From assembly GCA_030680075.1 (NCBI GenBank), contig JAUXWR010000504.1, positions 62,001 to 126,000 of the forward strand: a stretch of DNA of 64,000 nucleotides, given 5' to 3'. The stretch comes from Legionella sp. GTDB taxonomy: Bacteria; Pseudomonadota; Gammaproteobacteria; Legionellales; Legionellaceae. Below the pieces are notes generated by a model that saw nothing but the letters and a program-made list of their open reading frames with translations, was not told where the DNA came from and ran no database searches. Below, one piece after another: positions 56,215 through 64,000 of the stretch. The first letter of the stretch is position 1. Every line of letters begins with the position of its first letter. The translations under genes and the position numbers were made by a program.

Positions 56215-56940
56215 TTATTGATTAAAAAATTCTTCAGAAAAAGATAATTGTTTTTTGCTGGAAATTTCTATTCGCGTAAATTCAATAAGATGTTTATTAG
56301 CAAAGCATTTCCAGGTTTGTTGATTATTTACATACTGATTTTTCTTTAATTTAAAAACCGACGGCACGTAGACACCTATATTTTTTTTGGCTTCATGTGT
56401 TCTCGCTGAATAAAAAATAAATGATTCAATACTATCTTCTCTCATTTTTGTGCCTAGTGACTGACTTTCCTTATAGCTCAATTTATTGGAAATATCTTGA
56501 CAATATTTATCAAAAGGCTCTTCTGTTAAATCTATTCCTCTATCGCTTAATAAGTTAGCGCTGAATGCTGTCATCAATATTTCTACATCGCCTAAATGCG
56601 CTGCGGTGTCATCAAAAAATTTCAATCGATAGTAAGCCACTTCTGTAAAAGCCGTTTCAAGCTCTAGCGAACCATACCATAACGAGGGTTCAAAGATTCG
56701 GCCAAATCGCGAACCGTATCTTAAAGGGGGATACCGAAAGGGTGTAAATAGTAAATAATTTTTTTCTTTTTCAATAGGAGGCTTTGATTCTTCTATTAAC
56801 GCTTCAAGAAGATCATGCTCTTCTCTTGAGTCAACCAAATCACGAGAACTTAAGATGTGTTGGGCTTCAACTACCCTCCATGAATCAACAGAAATTTTTT
56901 TAATGAATTGTTTACCGTCGCATAACGCCCATATCGTCAT
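56215..56940 (-). CDS. RES-domain toxin
   Basis: A 241-residue RES-domain protein. The family's arginine and tyrosine-rich block is FRYPPLRYGSRFGRIFEPSLWYGSLELETAFTEVAYYR (near 68-105), and a later FIFYSAR provides the conserved serine region. RES toxins (for example MbcT and Res of Xre-RES pairs) degrade or phosphorolyse NAD+. The start overlaps the upstream Xre-type antitoxin gene by four bases, the standard order for Xre-RES modules. This member is longer than many RES proteins (around 150-200 residues). Confidence 0.88.
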   Translation of the reverse strand: MTIWALCDGKQFIKKISVDSWRVVEAQHILSSRDLVDSREEHDLLEALIEESKPPIEKEKNYLLFTPFRYPPLRYGSRFGRIFEPSLWYGSLELETAFTEVAYYRLKFFDDTAAHLGDVEILMTAFSANLLSDRGIDLTEEPFDKYCQDISNKLSYKESQSLGTKMREDSIESFIFYSARTHEAKKNIGVYVPSVFKLKKNQYVNNQQTWKCFANKHLIEFTRIEISSKKQLSFSEEFFNQ

Positions 56941-57311
56941 AATTTTCCACGCATAGCATCAATATAATTTACTACCTCAACCAATCCAACCACGCTTTTT
57001 AATTGCTCAACAGGTTTTTTATTAAAATATTTATTGTAACTATTTAGCCATAATTTGGCTTTCTCATGATTATTTCCAAGCAATGAATTCAACCCACGAT
57101 ATACTCTTAGTAAAAGTAAGGCGATTTCACCTTCTTTGGTGGAAGGTGAAATGAATGCTTTAGCCTGATTTAATCGTGTAATGGTTGACTCGCTAACCCC
57201 AAGAATTTGATGCAGATCCTTTCCCGTTAAACCATAGAATTTAGCTAAATTTAAGAGTGCCTTCGTTAATACCTGATCCTTTTGCTGATCATTTTTTAAA
57301 GATATTTTCAT
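56937..57311 (-). CDS. Xre/MbcA/ParS-type antitoxin
   Basis: A 124-residue protein with an N-terminal helix-turn-helix (KALLNLAKFYGLTGKDLHQILGVSESTITRLN, about 18-48) and a C-terminal DUF2384-type toxin-binding domain (LLLRVYRGLNSLLGNNHEKAKLWLNSYNKYFNKKPVEQLKS). It should neutralise the RES toxin encoded immediately downstream and autoregulate the pair. A strong AGGGGGTG ribosome-binding site precedes ATG 57311, and direct repeats ATATTTCAT flank the promoter. Confidence 0.88.
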   Translation of the reverse strand: MKISLKNDQQKDQVLTKALLNLAKFYGLTGKDLHQILGVSESTITRLNQAKAFISPSTKEGEIALLLLRVYRGLNSLLGNNHEKAKLWLNSYNKYFNKKPVEQLKSVVGLVEVVNYIDAMRGKL

Positions 57312-57575
57312 AAATCACCCCCTATATTTCATTATAAATTATATGACATAAATATTTCATGTGCAACCTGGCGCATCTACAAGTCAAATAGATAAAACAT
57401 GAGTTGTCGCGTTTTAATGCATTGACTCCGGAGAATAAAATTAAACGCATAATCACCTTAAACACAAATCAAAAATAACTGAATTGCCTAAGGAGAGAGC
57501 AACCACCATTTGCTAATATTGCGATTAATAAAAATTTCCGCTAATGTCATAACCTTATAAATGCTGGATAAATAA
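57312..57575. other. Divergent intergenic region between the toxin-antitoxin pair and the AST operon
   Basis: A 264-bp AT-rich region carrying the RES-Xre operator near its left end. A TATAAA lies at 57556-57561, only 14 bp before the AST operon start, which would give a very short leader. I could not recognise an ArgR-type palindrome by eye. Confidence 0.4.
57324..57360 (-). promoter_or_regulatory. Candidate promoter/operator of the RES-Xre operon
   Basis: Two ATATTTCAT copies (57324-57332 and 57352-57360) are 28 bp apart and bracket an AT-rich core that holds TATAAT on the minus strand (57331-57336), 20 bp before the antitoxin ATG. Repeated sites around the promoter fit autoregulation by the Xre antitoxin. 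Confidence 0.45.
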
Positions 57576-58799
57576 ATGGACGCCGTCAGCAAAGAGCTAT
57601 TAGTTTCACTGAGTGAGCGCAAACAAATCATGGTGGAGCAACTTCACCAGTTTTGCGACATCAACTCAGGTACTGATAACCTCAAGGGATTGGAGAGAAT
57701 GCACCAAACCCTGGCCTTAGCTTTTAAACCCATCGCAGATAAACTTGAAACGCGCCCTCTTTCTCCAGTTACCACGGTTAATATGACCGGCGAGCTAACT
57801 ACCCAATCTTGCGGAGATGCGCTTCTTATTCGTAAACGTCCAGACCTTAAACGGCGAATTTTATTAGCCGGCCATATGGATACGGTATACTCCGCCGTCA
57901 ATCCCTTTCAAACATTGACTTATGTTAATGAAAATCATGTTAATGGCCCTGGGGTGGCTGACATGAAGGGGGGGCTCATCGTCATGCTGCACGCGCTGGC
58001 AGCTTTTGAAGAGTCACCCATTGCCAAGACTCTTGGTTGGGATGTTTTAATTAATGCTGATGAAGAAATTGGCTCGCCTGCTTCAAGTATTTTAATTGAT
58101 GAAATGGCACCTCGTTATCAAGCGGCTCTTGTATATGAGCCGGCAATGAATATCGAAGGCACTTTTGCGAGAAATCGTAAAGGTAGTGGTAAATTAACCC
58201 TGGTTGCCACGGGTAAAGCCTCTCACGCGGGTCGAGCCTTTTATGATGGCCGCAATGCCATCTGCTACCTTGCTGAAGCCATTATTTCTATCCATGCCCT
58301 TAACGGCCGTCGCGAGGGAGTCACGATTAACGTCGGCAAAATTGCGGGTGGTGAAGCCTTGAATGTCGTGCCGGATAAAGCGGTAGCAAAATTAGACATT
58401 CGCATTAGCCAGGCAGATGATGAATTCTGGGTTATGGAACAACTCTATACCCTATTTCAAAACCTGAAGCGTGACGATTATTCATTAACGGTGCATGGCG
58501 GTTTTGGCAGGCCCGTGAAACACGCTGACGCCGGCACTATTCGATTATTCAATCGCATTAAACATATTGGCGAGCAAATGAATCTCACGATAAACTGGCA
58601 AGATAGTGGCGGGTGTTGTGATGGTAATAATCTAGCCCATCATGGCTTACCCGTTATTGATACACTAGGAGTAAGAGGCGGCTATATTCACAGTAGAGAT
58701 GAATTTGTTTTACTGGATAGTCTGGTTGAACGCTCGACATTAAGCACATTGCTTTTGCTTGATTTGGCAGAAGGCAGTCTTGAGGAACTTAACGCATGA
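57576..58799 (+). CDS. M20-family metallohydrolase heading the AST operon (candidate N-succinylglutamate desuccinylase)
   Basis: A 407-residue M20 peptidase of the carboxypeptidase G2/ArgE/DapE type. The dinuclear zinc ligands and catalytic residues are all present: H100 and D102 in LLAGHMDTV, D129 in GPGVADMKGG, E163-E164 in ADEEIGS, E188 in VYEPAM, and H372 in GGYIHSRDE. The dimerisation (lid) domain is near 195-300 (ASHAGRAFYDGRNAI). It overlaps astA by four bases and is the first gene of an operon that otherwise lacks astE. DapE in the same family removes succinyl from N-succinyl-diaminopimelate, so removal of succinyl from succinylglutamate is chemically reasonable; this is inference. 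Confidence 0.88.
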   Translation: MDAVSKELLVSLSERKQIMVEQLHQFCDINSGTDNLKGLERMHQTLALAFKPIADKLETRPLSPVTTVNMTGELTTQSCGDALLIRKRPDLKRRILLAGHMDTVYSAVNPFQTLTYVNENHVNGPGVADMKGGLIVMLHALAAFEESPIAKTLGWDVLINADEEIGSPASSILIDEMAPRYQAALVYEPAMNIEGTFARNRKGSGKLTLVATGKASHAGRAFYDGRNAICYLAEAIISIHALNGRREGVTINVGKIAGGEALNVVPDKAVAKLDIRISQADDEFWVMEQLYTLFQNLKRDDYSLTVHGGFGRPVKHADAGTIRLFNRIKHIGEQMNLTINWQDSGGCCDGNNLAHHGLPVIDTLGVRGGYIHSRDEFVLLDSLVERSTLSTLLLLDLAEGSLEELNA

Positions 58800-59848
58800 T
58801 ACTTTTTCGAAGGGCGTATGCTGGCGATCTTGATGCAATTCACCATCTTGCCCTTAACAGCGGTTTTGGTCTTACCACCTTACCTAAGGATAAAGAGTTA
58901 TTGCACACTCGTCTGAGCTGGGCCTGCGCATCCTTTGAAAAAGCCATTACCAAACCTCTTAATGAATATTATCTTTTCGTATTGGAAAATACCGCGACAA
59001 AACAGGTGGTAGGTACATCCGCCATTGAAGCGCTTACGGGTTATGAAACGCCTTTTTACTCTTATAAATTATCCAAACGAACGCGCATATGCCATTCGCC
59101 AGAAGTTCGCAGTGATTATGATGTACTGAGTCTCGTTAATGATAATCAGGGCAAAAGCGAAATCTGTACCCTGTTTCTGGAGCCATCTTTTCGCAAAAAT
59201 AATAACGGCTTACTACTCTCACGTGCACGCTTTCTGTTCATGGCTCATTTTCCGGATAGGTTCGCAGATAAGGTTATAGCGGAACTGCGCGGCATTTCCG
59301 ATGATAAAGGCGAATCACCTTTTTGGGAAAATGTAGGCAGGCATTTTTTTCATATGCCCTTTGCAGACGCCGACAGACTTACCATTTCTACCAATAAACA
59401 GTTCATTGCCGATCTTATGCCTGGAAATCCTTTATATGTGCAATTATTGGCGCCAGAAGCGCAAGCGGTGATAGGCAAACCGCATAAATCAACTGTTCCC
59501 GCGATGAATATATTATTGCAGGAAGGCTTTCGCCACAACGGTTACGTCGATATCTTTGATGGCGGGCCAACTATCGAGGCACCGCGTCAGCAAATTCGCA
59601 CCATTGCAGCAAGTCGTGTGTTAAAAATCCGCAGCATTAGTGATGAGGTGCGTAGCCAATTTTTTTTATTGGCAACAACCCATCTTGATTTTAAAGCAGT
59701 TATTAGTAATGTCATCTTTAATGATAAAAAAGATGAGTGCATTATCAGCAAAGAAACTGCATCGCTTCTCAATGTTACACTCGGGGATTGCATTAGCCTG
59801 TCCCCATTACATAATGAAGAGCCTATACATAACAAGGAGAATGCATGA
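58796..59848 (+). CDS. astA: Arginine N-succinyltransferase
   Basis: A 350-residue AstA. It begins [23 protein letters not shown], the usual acetyltransferase-like start, and includes [53 protein letters not shown] and [37 protein letters not shown], all characteristic of the AstA/AruFG family. It transfers succinyl from succinyl-CoA to arginine, the first step of the AST arginine degradation pathway. It overlaps both neighbours by four bases, so the operon is translationally coupled. Confidence 0.95.
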   Translation: MILFRRAYAGDLDAIHHLALNSGFGLTTLPKDKELLHTRLSWACASFEKAITKPLNEYYLFVLENTATKQVVGTSAIEALTGYETPFYSYKLSKRTRICHSPEVRSDYDVLSLVNDNQGKSEICTLFLEPSFRKNNNGLLLSRARFLFMAHFPDRFADKVIAELRGISDDKGESPFWENVGRHFFHMPFADADRLTISTNKQFIADLMPGNPLYVQLLAPEAQAVIGKPHKSTVPAMNILLQEGFRHNGYVDIFDGGPTIEAPRQQIRTIAASRVLKIRSISDEVRSQFFLLATTHLDFKAVISNVIFNDKKDECIISKETASLLNVTLGDCISLSPLHNEEPIHNKENA

Positions 59849-61326
59849 TGGTTAATTACATACCCAATCAGCATTATCTAAATGGCAAATGGCAGTCCAG
59901 CACTGGTGAGCCTCTTATTTCAAGCAATCCTCTAGATAACACATTAATCTGGCAAGGCAATAGCGCCACCGCCAAAGAGATTGCTATTGCTTCTGACGCG
60001 GCTCACAGAGCACTGACAAGCTGGGCTTTATTAGATAGTAAAAATCGAAGCCAGTATTTGCAAAAATTCGCAGAAATAGTAGAGAAAAATCGCCAGACAT
60101 TAACCGAGCTGATTTCTCTTGAAACGGGTAAGCCTTTATGGGAAGCCGCAACCGAAGTTAGTGCGGTAATTGGCAAAGTCAAGCTTTCCCTGCAAGCCTA
60201 TGAGGAGCGTACATCAGAAAAAAAAACCCCGACACCTGAGGCAACCGCATGTCTTCGCTTTAAACCGCATGGGGTGGTCGCCGTTCTTGGGGCGTTTAAT
60301 TTTCCGGCTCATTTAAGTAATGGACACATCGTTCCGGCTTTACTCGCGGGGAATACGGTAATTTATAAGCCTAGTGAGTTAACGCCTGGGGTCGCTGCAT
60401 TTATTATGCAATGTTGGCATGAGAGCGGTATACCTGCTGGTGTTATTAACTGTGTGCAAGGCAATGCAAGTACAGGCGAGCTGTTACTGTCATCAGACAT
60501 ACAAGGTGTTTATTTTACAGGTAGCTACAAAACCGGGAAACGCATCCATCAACATTTTAGTGACCGGCCCGAGATTATTCTCGCTCTTGAGATGGGCGGA
60601 AATAATCCACTGATAGTCGATGATATTAACGATATCGATGCGGCAGTTTATCAGACTCTCCTTTCAACGTTGATTACCGCAGGCCAACGCTGTACATGCG
60701 CTAGACGCGTGCTTATAAAAGACAGCTCCATCGGCGATTTTTTCCTCGATAAATTAATTACGGCTTTTAGAAAAGTAAAAGTTGGCGCATTTACAGAACA
60801 ACCGGAGCCTTTTATGGGGCCGGTTATTAGCCACAAACAGGCATTAGCGCACCTGCAGTCGCAACAACAATTAGTTGAAGCGGGCGGCAATTCGTTGCTC
60901 ACTATGAATTTACTGCGCGAAAATTCCGGTTTACTCTCTCCCGGCATTATCGAGATGAGCAATGCTCACACTATTTTAGATGAAGAGATTTTCGCGCCGT
61001 TTGTTCAAGTGTACCGTTATCAAAATTTTGACGAAGCGCTTATGATGGCTAATAAGACCCGTTATGGTCTCGCGGCGGGTTTGTTGAGTGATAGTGTCAC
61101 TCAGTATCAGCAATTTTATCAAACAATAAGAGCAGGGCTTATTAACTGGAACAGACCTACAACAGGGGCTGCAGGTAATCTTCCTTTCGGTGGTGTGGGC
61201 TGTAGTGGCAATCATCGACCTAGTGCGTATTTTGCCGCTGATTATTGCGCCTACCCTATCGCCAGTATGGAGCAACCGACATTAAACAAGCCTTCGCAAT
61301 TATTGCCAGGCATTGATTTGGGGTAA
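59845..61326 (+). CDS. astD: N-succinylglutamate 5-semialdehyde dehydrogenase
   Basis: A 493-residue aldehyde dehydrogenase. The catalytic cysteine is C283 in [11 protein letters not shown] and the general base E249 in [29 protein letters not shown] and the C-terminal [22 protein letters not shown] are diagnostic for AstD. It oxidises succinylglutamate semialdehyde to succinylglutamate, the substrate for the desuccinylase step. Two adjacent ATGs (59845, 59848) lie at the astA stop. astB follows after four bases. Confidence 0.95.
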   Translation: MMVNYIPNQHYLNGKWQSSTGEPLISSNPLDNTLIWQGNSATAKEIAIASDAAHRALTSWALLDSKNRSQYLQKFAEIVEKNRQTLTELISLETGKPLWEAATEVSAVIGKVKLSLQAYEERTSEKKTPTPEATACLRFKPHGVVAVLGAFNFPAHLSNGHIVPALLAGNTVIYKPSELTPGVAAFIMQCWHESGIPAGVINCVQGNASTGELLLSSDIQGVYFTGSYKTGKRIHQHFSDRPEIILALEMGGNNPLIVDDINDIDAAVYQTLLSTLITAGQRCTCARRVLIKDSSIGDFFLDKLITAFRKVKVGAFTEQPEPFMGPVISHKQALAHLQSQQQLVEAGGNSLLTMNLLRENSGLLSPGIIEMSNAHTILDEEIFAPFVQVYRYQNFDEALMMANKTRYGLAAGLLSDSVTQYQQFYQTIRAGLINWNRPTTGAAGNLPFGGVGCSGNHRPSAYFAADYCAYPIASMEQPTLNKPSQLLPGIDLG

Positions 61327-61330
61327 ACTT

Positions 61331-62686
61331 GTGCGGGTATTTGAACTAAATATTGATGGCCTTGTTGGCCCCACCCACCATTATGCAGGTCTTTCTGCTG
61401 GTAATCTTGCCTCAACAACGAATGCTTTAAAAGGCGCAAATCCACAGGAAGCAGCCAGACAAGGGCTGGCCAAAATGGGCCTGCTTCATAATATGGGTTT
61501 AAAACAGGCTTTATTACCGCCGCATCAACGCCCTAACCTGCATTTATTGTATCAATTGGGTTTTACGGGAGAGGCCTCTCAACAAGTCTCTAAAGCCTTT
61601 TCTATGGCGCCCGAATTATTGAGTGCGGCGTACTCAGCATCCAGTATGTGGACGGCGAATGCTGCTACAGTGTCGGCAAGTAGTGATTGCACAGATAATC
61701 GGGTGCACTTTACAGCAGCAAATCTCGTCAGTAATTTGCATCGTCACCAGGAAGCTGATTTTTCTGCTCAATTATTACGGCATCTATTTAAAGATGAAGC
61801 GTATTTCAACCATCACCCCATCTTACCAAGAAGTCTTGTCACGGGTGATGAGGGGGCTGCAAATCATAGTCGCTTATGCGCAAATCATAGTCAGGCAGGT
61901 ATTAATTTTTTTGTTTACGGAAAACAGGGATTAAATTTAAAAAACCATCACCATGTGCCTCTCAAATATCCTGCTCGCCAAACGCTGGAAGCATCGAGTA
62001 CAATTGCGCGTGCGCATTGCCTGAATCAACAACAAGTAGTATTTGCCTGTCAAAATCCACAAGCAATTGATGAAGGTGTCTTTCATAACGATGTGATTGC
62101 TGTTGCTAATGAATCAGTATTACTCGTGCATGAGTTCGCTTTCAAAAATCAGAAGGACGTGCTAAAAGAACTACAAGATAAAGCAAATTTTGAACTTAAC
62201 ATAATTGAAATCAGTAACAAGCAGCTGACAGTAGCTGACGCAGTTGCAACGTATTTATTTAACTCTCAACTTCTATCAATGCCAGACGGCACAATGACAT
62301 TAATTGCCCCTATTGAATGCGAGAGTAATGCGCAAGTAAAATCCATCATCGATGAGATAATCAGCGACTCTCATAATCCAATAAAGCAAGTACATTACCT
62401 GGATTTAAAACAAAGTATGCGAAACGGTGGTGGTCCTGCTTGTCTTAGGCTTCGTGTTCCTTTAAACGAAAATGAGCTCGGGGCAATGCACCAGGGAATT
62501 TTAATCACTGACACGCTCCTTGATAAGTTGGATAAATGGATTATTCGACATTACCGAACCCATCTTCATGCGAATGATTTAAAAGACCCTTCTCTCATAG
62601 ATGAAAGCTTCCTTGCTCTCGATGAGCTAACTAACCTGCTTGATTTAGGTTCAATTTATCCCTTTCAACGGGAGAAAACTGTTTAA
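61331..62686 (+). CDS. astB: N-succinylarginine dihydrolase
   Basis: A 451-residue AstB of the guanidino-group-modifying superfamily. It has the diagnostic N-terminus [25 protein letters not shown], the [22 protein letters not shown] region, and the active-site cysteine near the end in [15 protein letters not shown]. It converts succinylarginine to succinylornithine, releasing CO2 and two ammonia. The frame extends upstream to a TTG at 61313 inside astD; the GTG at 61331 with GGGG eight bases before it is chosen. Its stop shares a base with the next start codon (TAATG). Confidence 0.95.
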   Translation: MRVFELNIDGLVGPTHHYAGLSAGNLASTTNALKGANPQEAARQGLAKMGLLHNMGLKQALLPPHQRPNLHLLYQLGFTGEASQQVSKAFSMAPELLSAAYSASSMWTANAATVSASSDCTDNRVHFTAANLVSNLHRHQEADFSAQLLRHLFKDEAYFNHHPILPRSLVTGDEGAANHSRLCANHSQAGINFFVYGKQGLNLKNHHHVPLKYPARQTLEASSTIARAHCLNQQQVVFACQNPQAIDEGVFHNDVIAVANESVLLVHEFAFKNQKDVLKELQDKANFELNIIEISNKQLTVADAVATYLFNSQLLSMPDGTMTLIAPIECESNAQVKSIIDEIISDSHNPIKQVHYLDLKQSMRNGGGPACLRLRVPLNENELGAMHQGILITDTLLDKLDKWIIRHYRTHLHANDLKDPSLIDESFLALDELTNLLDLGSIYPFQREKTV

Positions 62687-63417
62687 TGTTATGGCGAACA
62701 TTCGGGGGTCGATGCATTTATCACTCTCCAACAGGCATTCAAATTTTTGATAATTATTTTTTTCGTTGGTTAAAATTTGACAGTGAAGCGCTGCAAACGC
62801 TTTTATTCAAATTAGCGCCTGAACATGCGGGCTTGGATTACATCAAAGCCCTCATTTCCCCCGCCAAAAAAATGCCTGGAAATACCTGTATGTTAGGCTT
62901 GGGCGGCGGCGGTGTTGCGCATGCATTATCGCCTTTTTTGATTAACTCCACTTTGCTAGCTGTTGAATATGATGAGGAGGTCATCCAATTAGCGGCGCAG
63001 TTTTTTATGACTGAACAATTAAGCAATCTTAAGGTTATTCATCATGAAGCCAATGAGTTTGTGAGCAATTATTCAGAGCAGTTTCTACATATAATCGTCG
63101 ATTTGTCTAATGCCAATTCTTTTCCTGCTTCTTGTTATAACGACGAATTTTTTGCACAATGTAAGCGCATCTTACTTCCAGATGGCTTTCTAGCTGTAAA
63201 TTTAGCTAACCCACATGAACAGCGTCCTGTTTTTGAGATGATAAAGAAGCAGTTTTGCGGTGCTACAGTTACCTTACCCATTAAAGAATGCGCCAATGTA
63301 GTCATCATCGCGTGCAATAGCAATAAAGTGTCAACACTCCTGGACATTTTTAAAAATTACCCTGGTTTAAAGCGCTTAACTTGGGATGAAACATGGGGAT
63401 GTGTGGCACATTTATAA
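62686..63417 (+). CDS. Spermidine-synthase-like / SAM-dependent methyltransferase-fold protein
   Basis: A 243-residue Rossmann-fold protein of the spermidine synthase-like group. The nucleotide-binding loop is MLGLGGGGVAHALSPFL (near 69-85), followed by the acidic LLAVEYDEEVIQLAAQFF, LKVIHHEANEFVSNY, and IIVDLSNANSFPASCYNDEFFAQCKRILLPDGFLAVNL, which is the spermidine synthase layout of strand-acid-strand, although the D-L-S at the active-site strand differs from the usual DxxD. It is the last gene of the AST operon, sharing one base with astB. Arginine and ornithine catabolism could connect to polyamines; the true reaction is unknown. Confidence 0.75.
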   Translation: MLWRTFGGRCIYHSPTGIQIFDNYFFRWLKFDSEALQTLLFKLAPEHAGLDYIKALISPAKKMPGNTCMLGLGGGGVAHALSPFLINSTLLAVEYDEEVIQLAAQFFMTEQLSNLKVIHHEANEFVSNYSEQFLHIIVDLSNANSFPASCYNDEFFAQCKRILLPDGFLAVNLANPHEQRPVFEMIKKQFCGATVTLPIKECANVVIIACNSNKVSTLLDIFKNYPGLKRLTWDETWGCVAHL

Positions 63418-63443
63418 AAAAGATGTCATAAAATTTTGAGACC

Positions 63444-63624
63444 TTTGTACAGGACAATTTTTAAATCTCACAAAAAATGCCGTCTTTGCGAACAAAGTGA
63501 AGCAATCCAGCGGCTTGGAAAATCCAATTAGCGCATCTATTGCTCATAAAAATCACTAGATTGCTTCGTCTGCGACTCGCAAAGACGAGTCATTTACCCC
63601 GCACTGAAAAGTTGTCCTGTGCAA
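63444..63624. mobile_element. MITE-like repeat, intact 181-bp copy flanked by 12-bp direct repeats
   Basis: Terminal inverted repeats TTTGTACAGGACAA (63444) and its near complement TTGTCCTGTGCAAA (ending 63624) enclose inverted inner arms (GCCGTCTTTGCGAAC and the complement around CTGCGACTCGCAAAGACGAG). The 12-mer AAATTTTGAGAC occurs immediately left (63431-63442) and right (63624-63635), as expected for a target-site duplication. Same family as 15648-16186 and 46487-46660. Confidence 0.8.
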
Positions 63625-63650
63625 AATTTTGAGACGCAATAAACTCTCCT

Positions 63651-63683
63651 CTTAAGAATTCCTTAAGCATTTTTGTGTATTAT
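63651..63683 (+). promoter_or_regulatory. PmrA-like tandem box with -10 element
   Basis: CTTAAGAAT (63651-63659) and CTTAAGCAT (63662-63670) are direct repeats spaced 11 bp apart, matching the layout of the Legionella PmrA box (cTTAATatT, two bases, cTTAATatT) with mismatches in the last bases of each half. TATTAT at 63678-63683 can serve as -10. The ATG of the next gene is at 63717. Confidence 0.4.
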
Positions 63684-63716
63684 TTGTCCAAATTATTTTT
63701 TTGATAAGCAACTGCT

Positions 63717-64000
63717 ATGGGTAAAGAGAAATCTGTAAAAACCTCGAGTGGACAACCAATTTATATCGATCCATCACTAGGTTCAAAGTTGAGTGTAACT
63801 GAAGCGAAAACGGTAAGATACCATCAAGAAGGAAGGAAAAAAATCTATACCTACCTTCCTGATGGAGCAGAAGATCTGGATGCCAATAGACGCATAACAA
63901 TGAAAGATTCTACTTATAGAAGCAACCAACTGGTAGATAGCATTACAGGCAAAATTTTAACTCAACAAGAACTAAATAGTCTTATCGCTATTGAGAAAAA
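63717..64000 (+). CDS. Hypothetical protein, 3' end beyond the window
   Basis: An open frame begins with ATG 63717 and runs 94 full codons to the window edge without a stop. It starts MGKEKSVKTSSGQPIYIDPS, is lysine-, serine- and glutamine-rich and highly hydrophilic, and has no signal peptide or membrane helix in the visible part. No family is recognised. The candidate PmrA-like box upstream would suit a Dot/Icm effector gene, but that is inference. Confidence 0.6.
   Translation, partial: MGKEKSVKTSSGQPIYIDPSLGSKLSVTEAKTVRYHQEGRKKIYTYLPDGAEDLDANRRITMKDSTYRSNQLVDSITGKILTQQELNSLIAIEK

Overview
The window looks like chromosomal DNA of a Legionella species or a close relative in the Legionellales. 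It is an AT-rich gammaproteobacterial sequence. Its housekeeping genes are gammaproteobacterial (tolQRAB, ruvB, mfd, xseA, tldD, ygfZ/sdhE/ygfX). It also has a phosphatidylcholine synthase and several proteins that look like Dot/Icm-type effectors, above all an OTU-like protease resembling LotB/Ceg23. The genus is inferred from gene content; no 16S gene is present.

Layout: 0-9.6 kb holds a partial pcs, a succinate-semialdehyde-type aldehyde dehydrogenase, a full-length 1624-residue NAD-glutamate dehydrogenase, cytochrome b561 and the ygfZ / sdhE-ygfX divergon. A three-unit REP array (9.6-10.0 kb) separates these from ruvB and tolQ-tolR-tolA-tolB (no pal follows) and a secreted S1/P1 nuclease. 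The 15.6-16.5 kb gap contains nested mobile-like repeats and a DnaA-box cluster. Then come an outer-membrane efflux protein fused to a SPOR domain, xseA, a rhomboid protease, an ornithine cyclodeaminase-family gene and mfd. At 24.6-25.9 kb there is a repeat-rich tandem duplication with one intact and one collapsed copy of a small unknown gene.

25.9-36.3 kb is mostly housekeeping: tldD and a nitrilase-family amidase, a YccA-type membrane protein, pyrG-kdsA, ribD-ribE-ribBA and a BepA-like M48 metalloprotease. 36.3-45.3 kb is the accessory heart of the window. It holds the OTU-like candidate effector, a divergent PTP-like phytase/inositol phosphatase, a membrane protein, a second 'core-only' NAD-glutamate dehydrogenase lacking about 520 N-terminal residues, and an alpha/beta-hydrolase reminiscent of the SidB/Sdb family. 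45.3-57.3 kb carries small single genes: Tim44-like, tRNA-Lys(CTT), an EamA exporter, PRC-barrel, MazG-like, MFS, an unknown protein, a phosphoribosyltransferase with long helical arms, GyrI-like, a thioesterase, a cupin, dbpA, and a RES/Xre toxin-antitoxin pair.

57.5-63.4 kb is a tightly overlapping arginine-succinyltransferase operon in which astE and astC are absent. An M20 metallohydrolase stands first, where it could supply the desuccinylase step, and a spermidine-synthase-like protein closes the operon. The window ends inside an unknown gene preceded by a PmrA-like tandem box.

The most interesting items are the modified AST operon, the OTU/phytase/GDH-core cluster, the efflux-SPOR fusion, a MITE-like family (one copy flanked by 12-bp direct repeats, another split by a 385-bp insertion), and two related DnaA-box elements about 35 kb apart. 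Several start codons were moved from the longest possible ORF to a downstream ATG or GTG where ribosome-binding sites, promoter overlap or family length argue for it.
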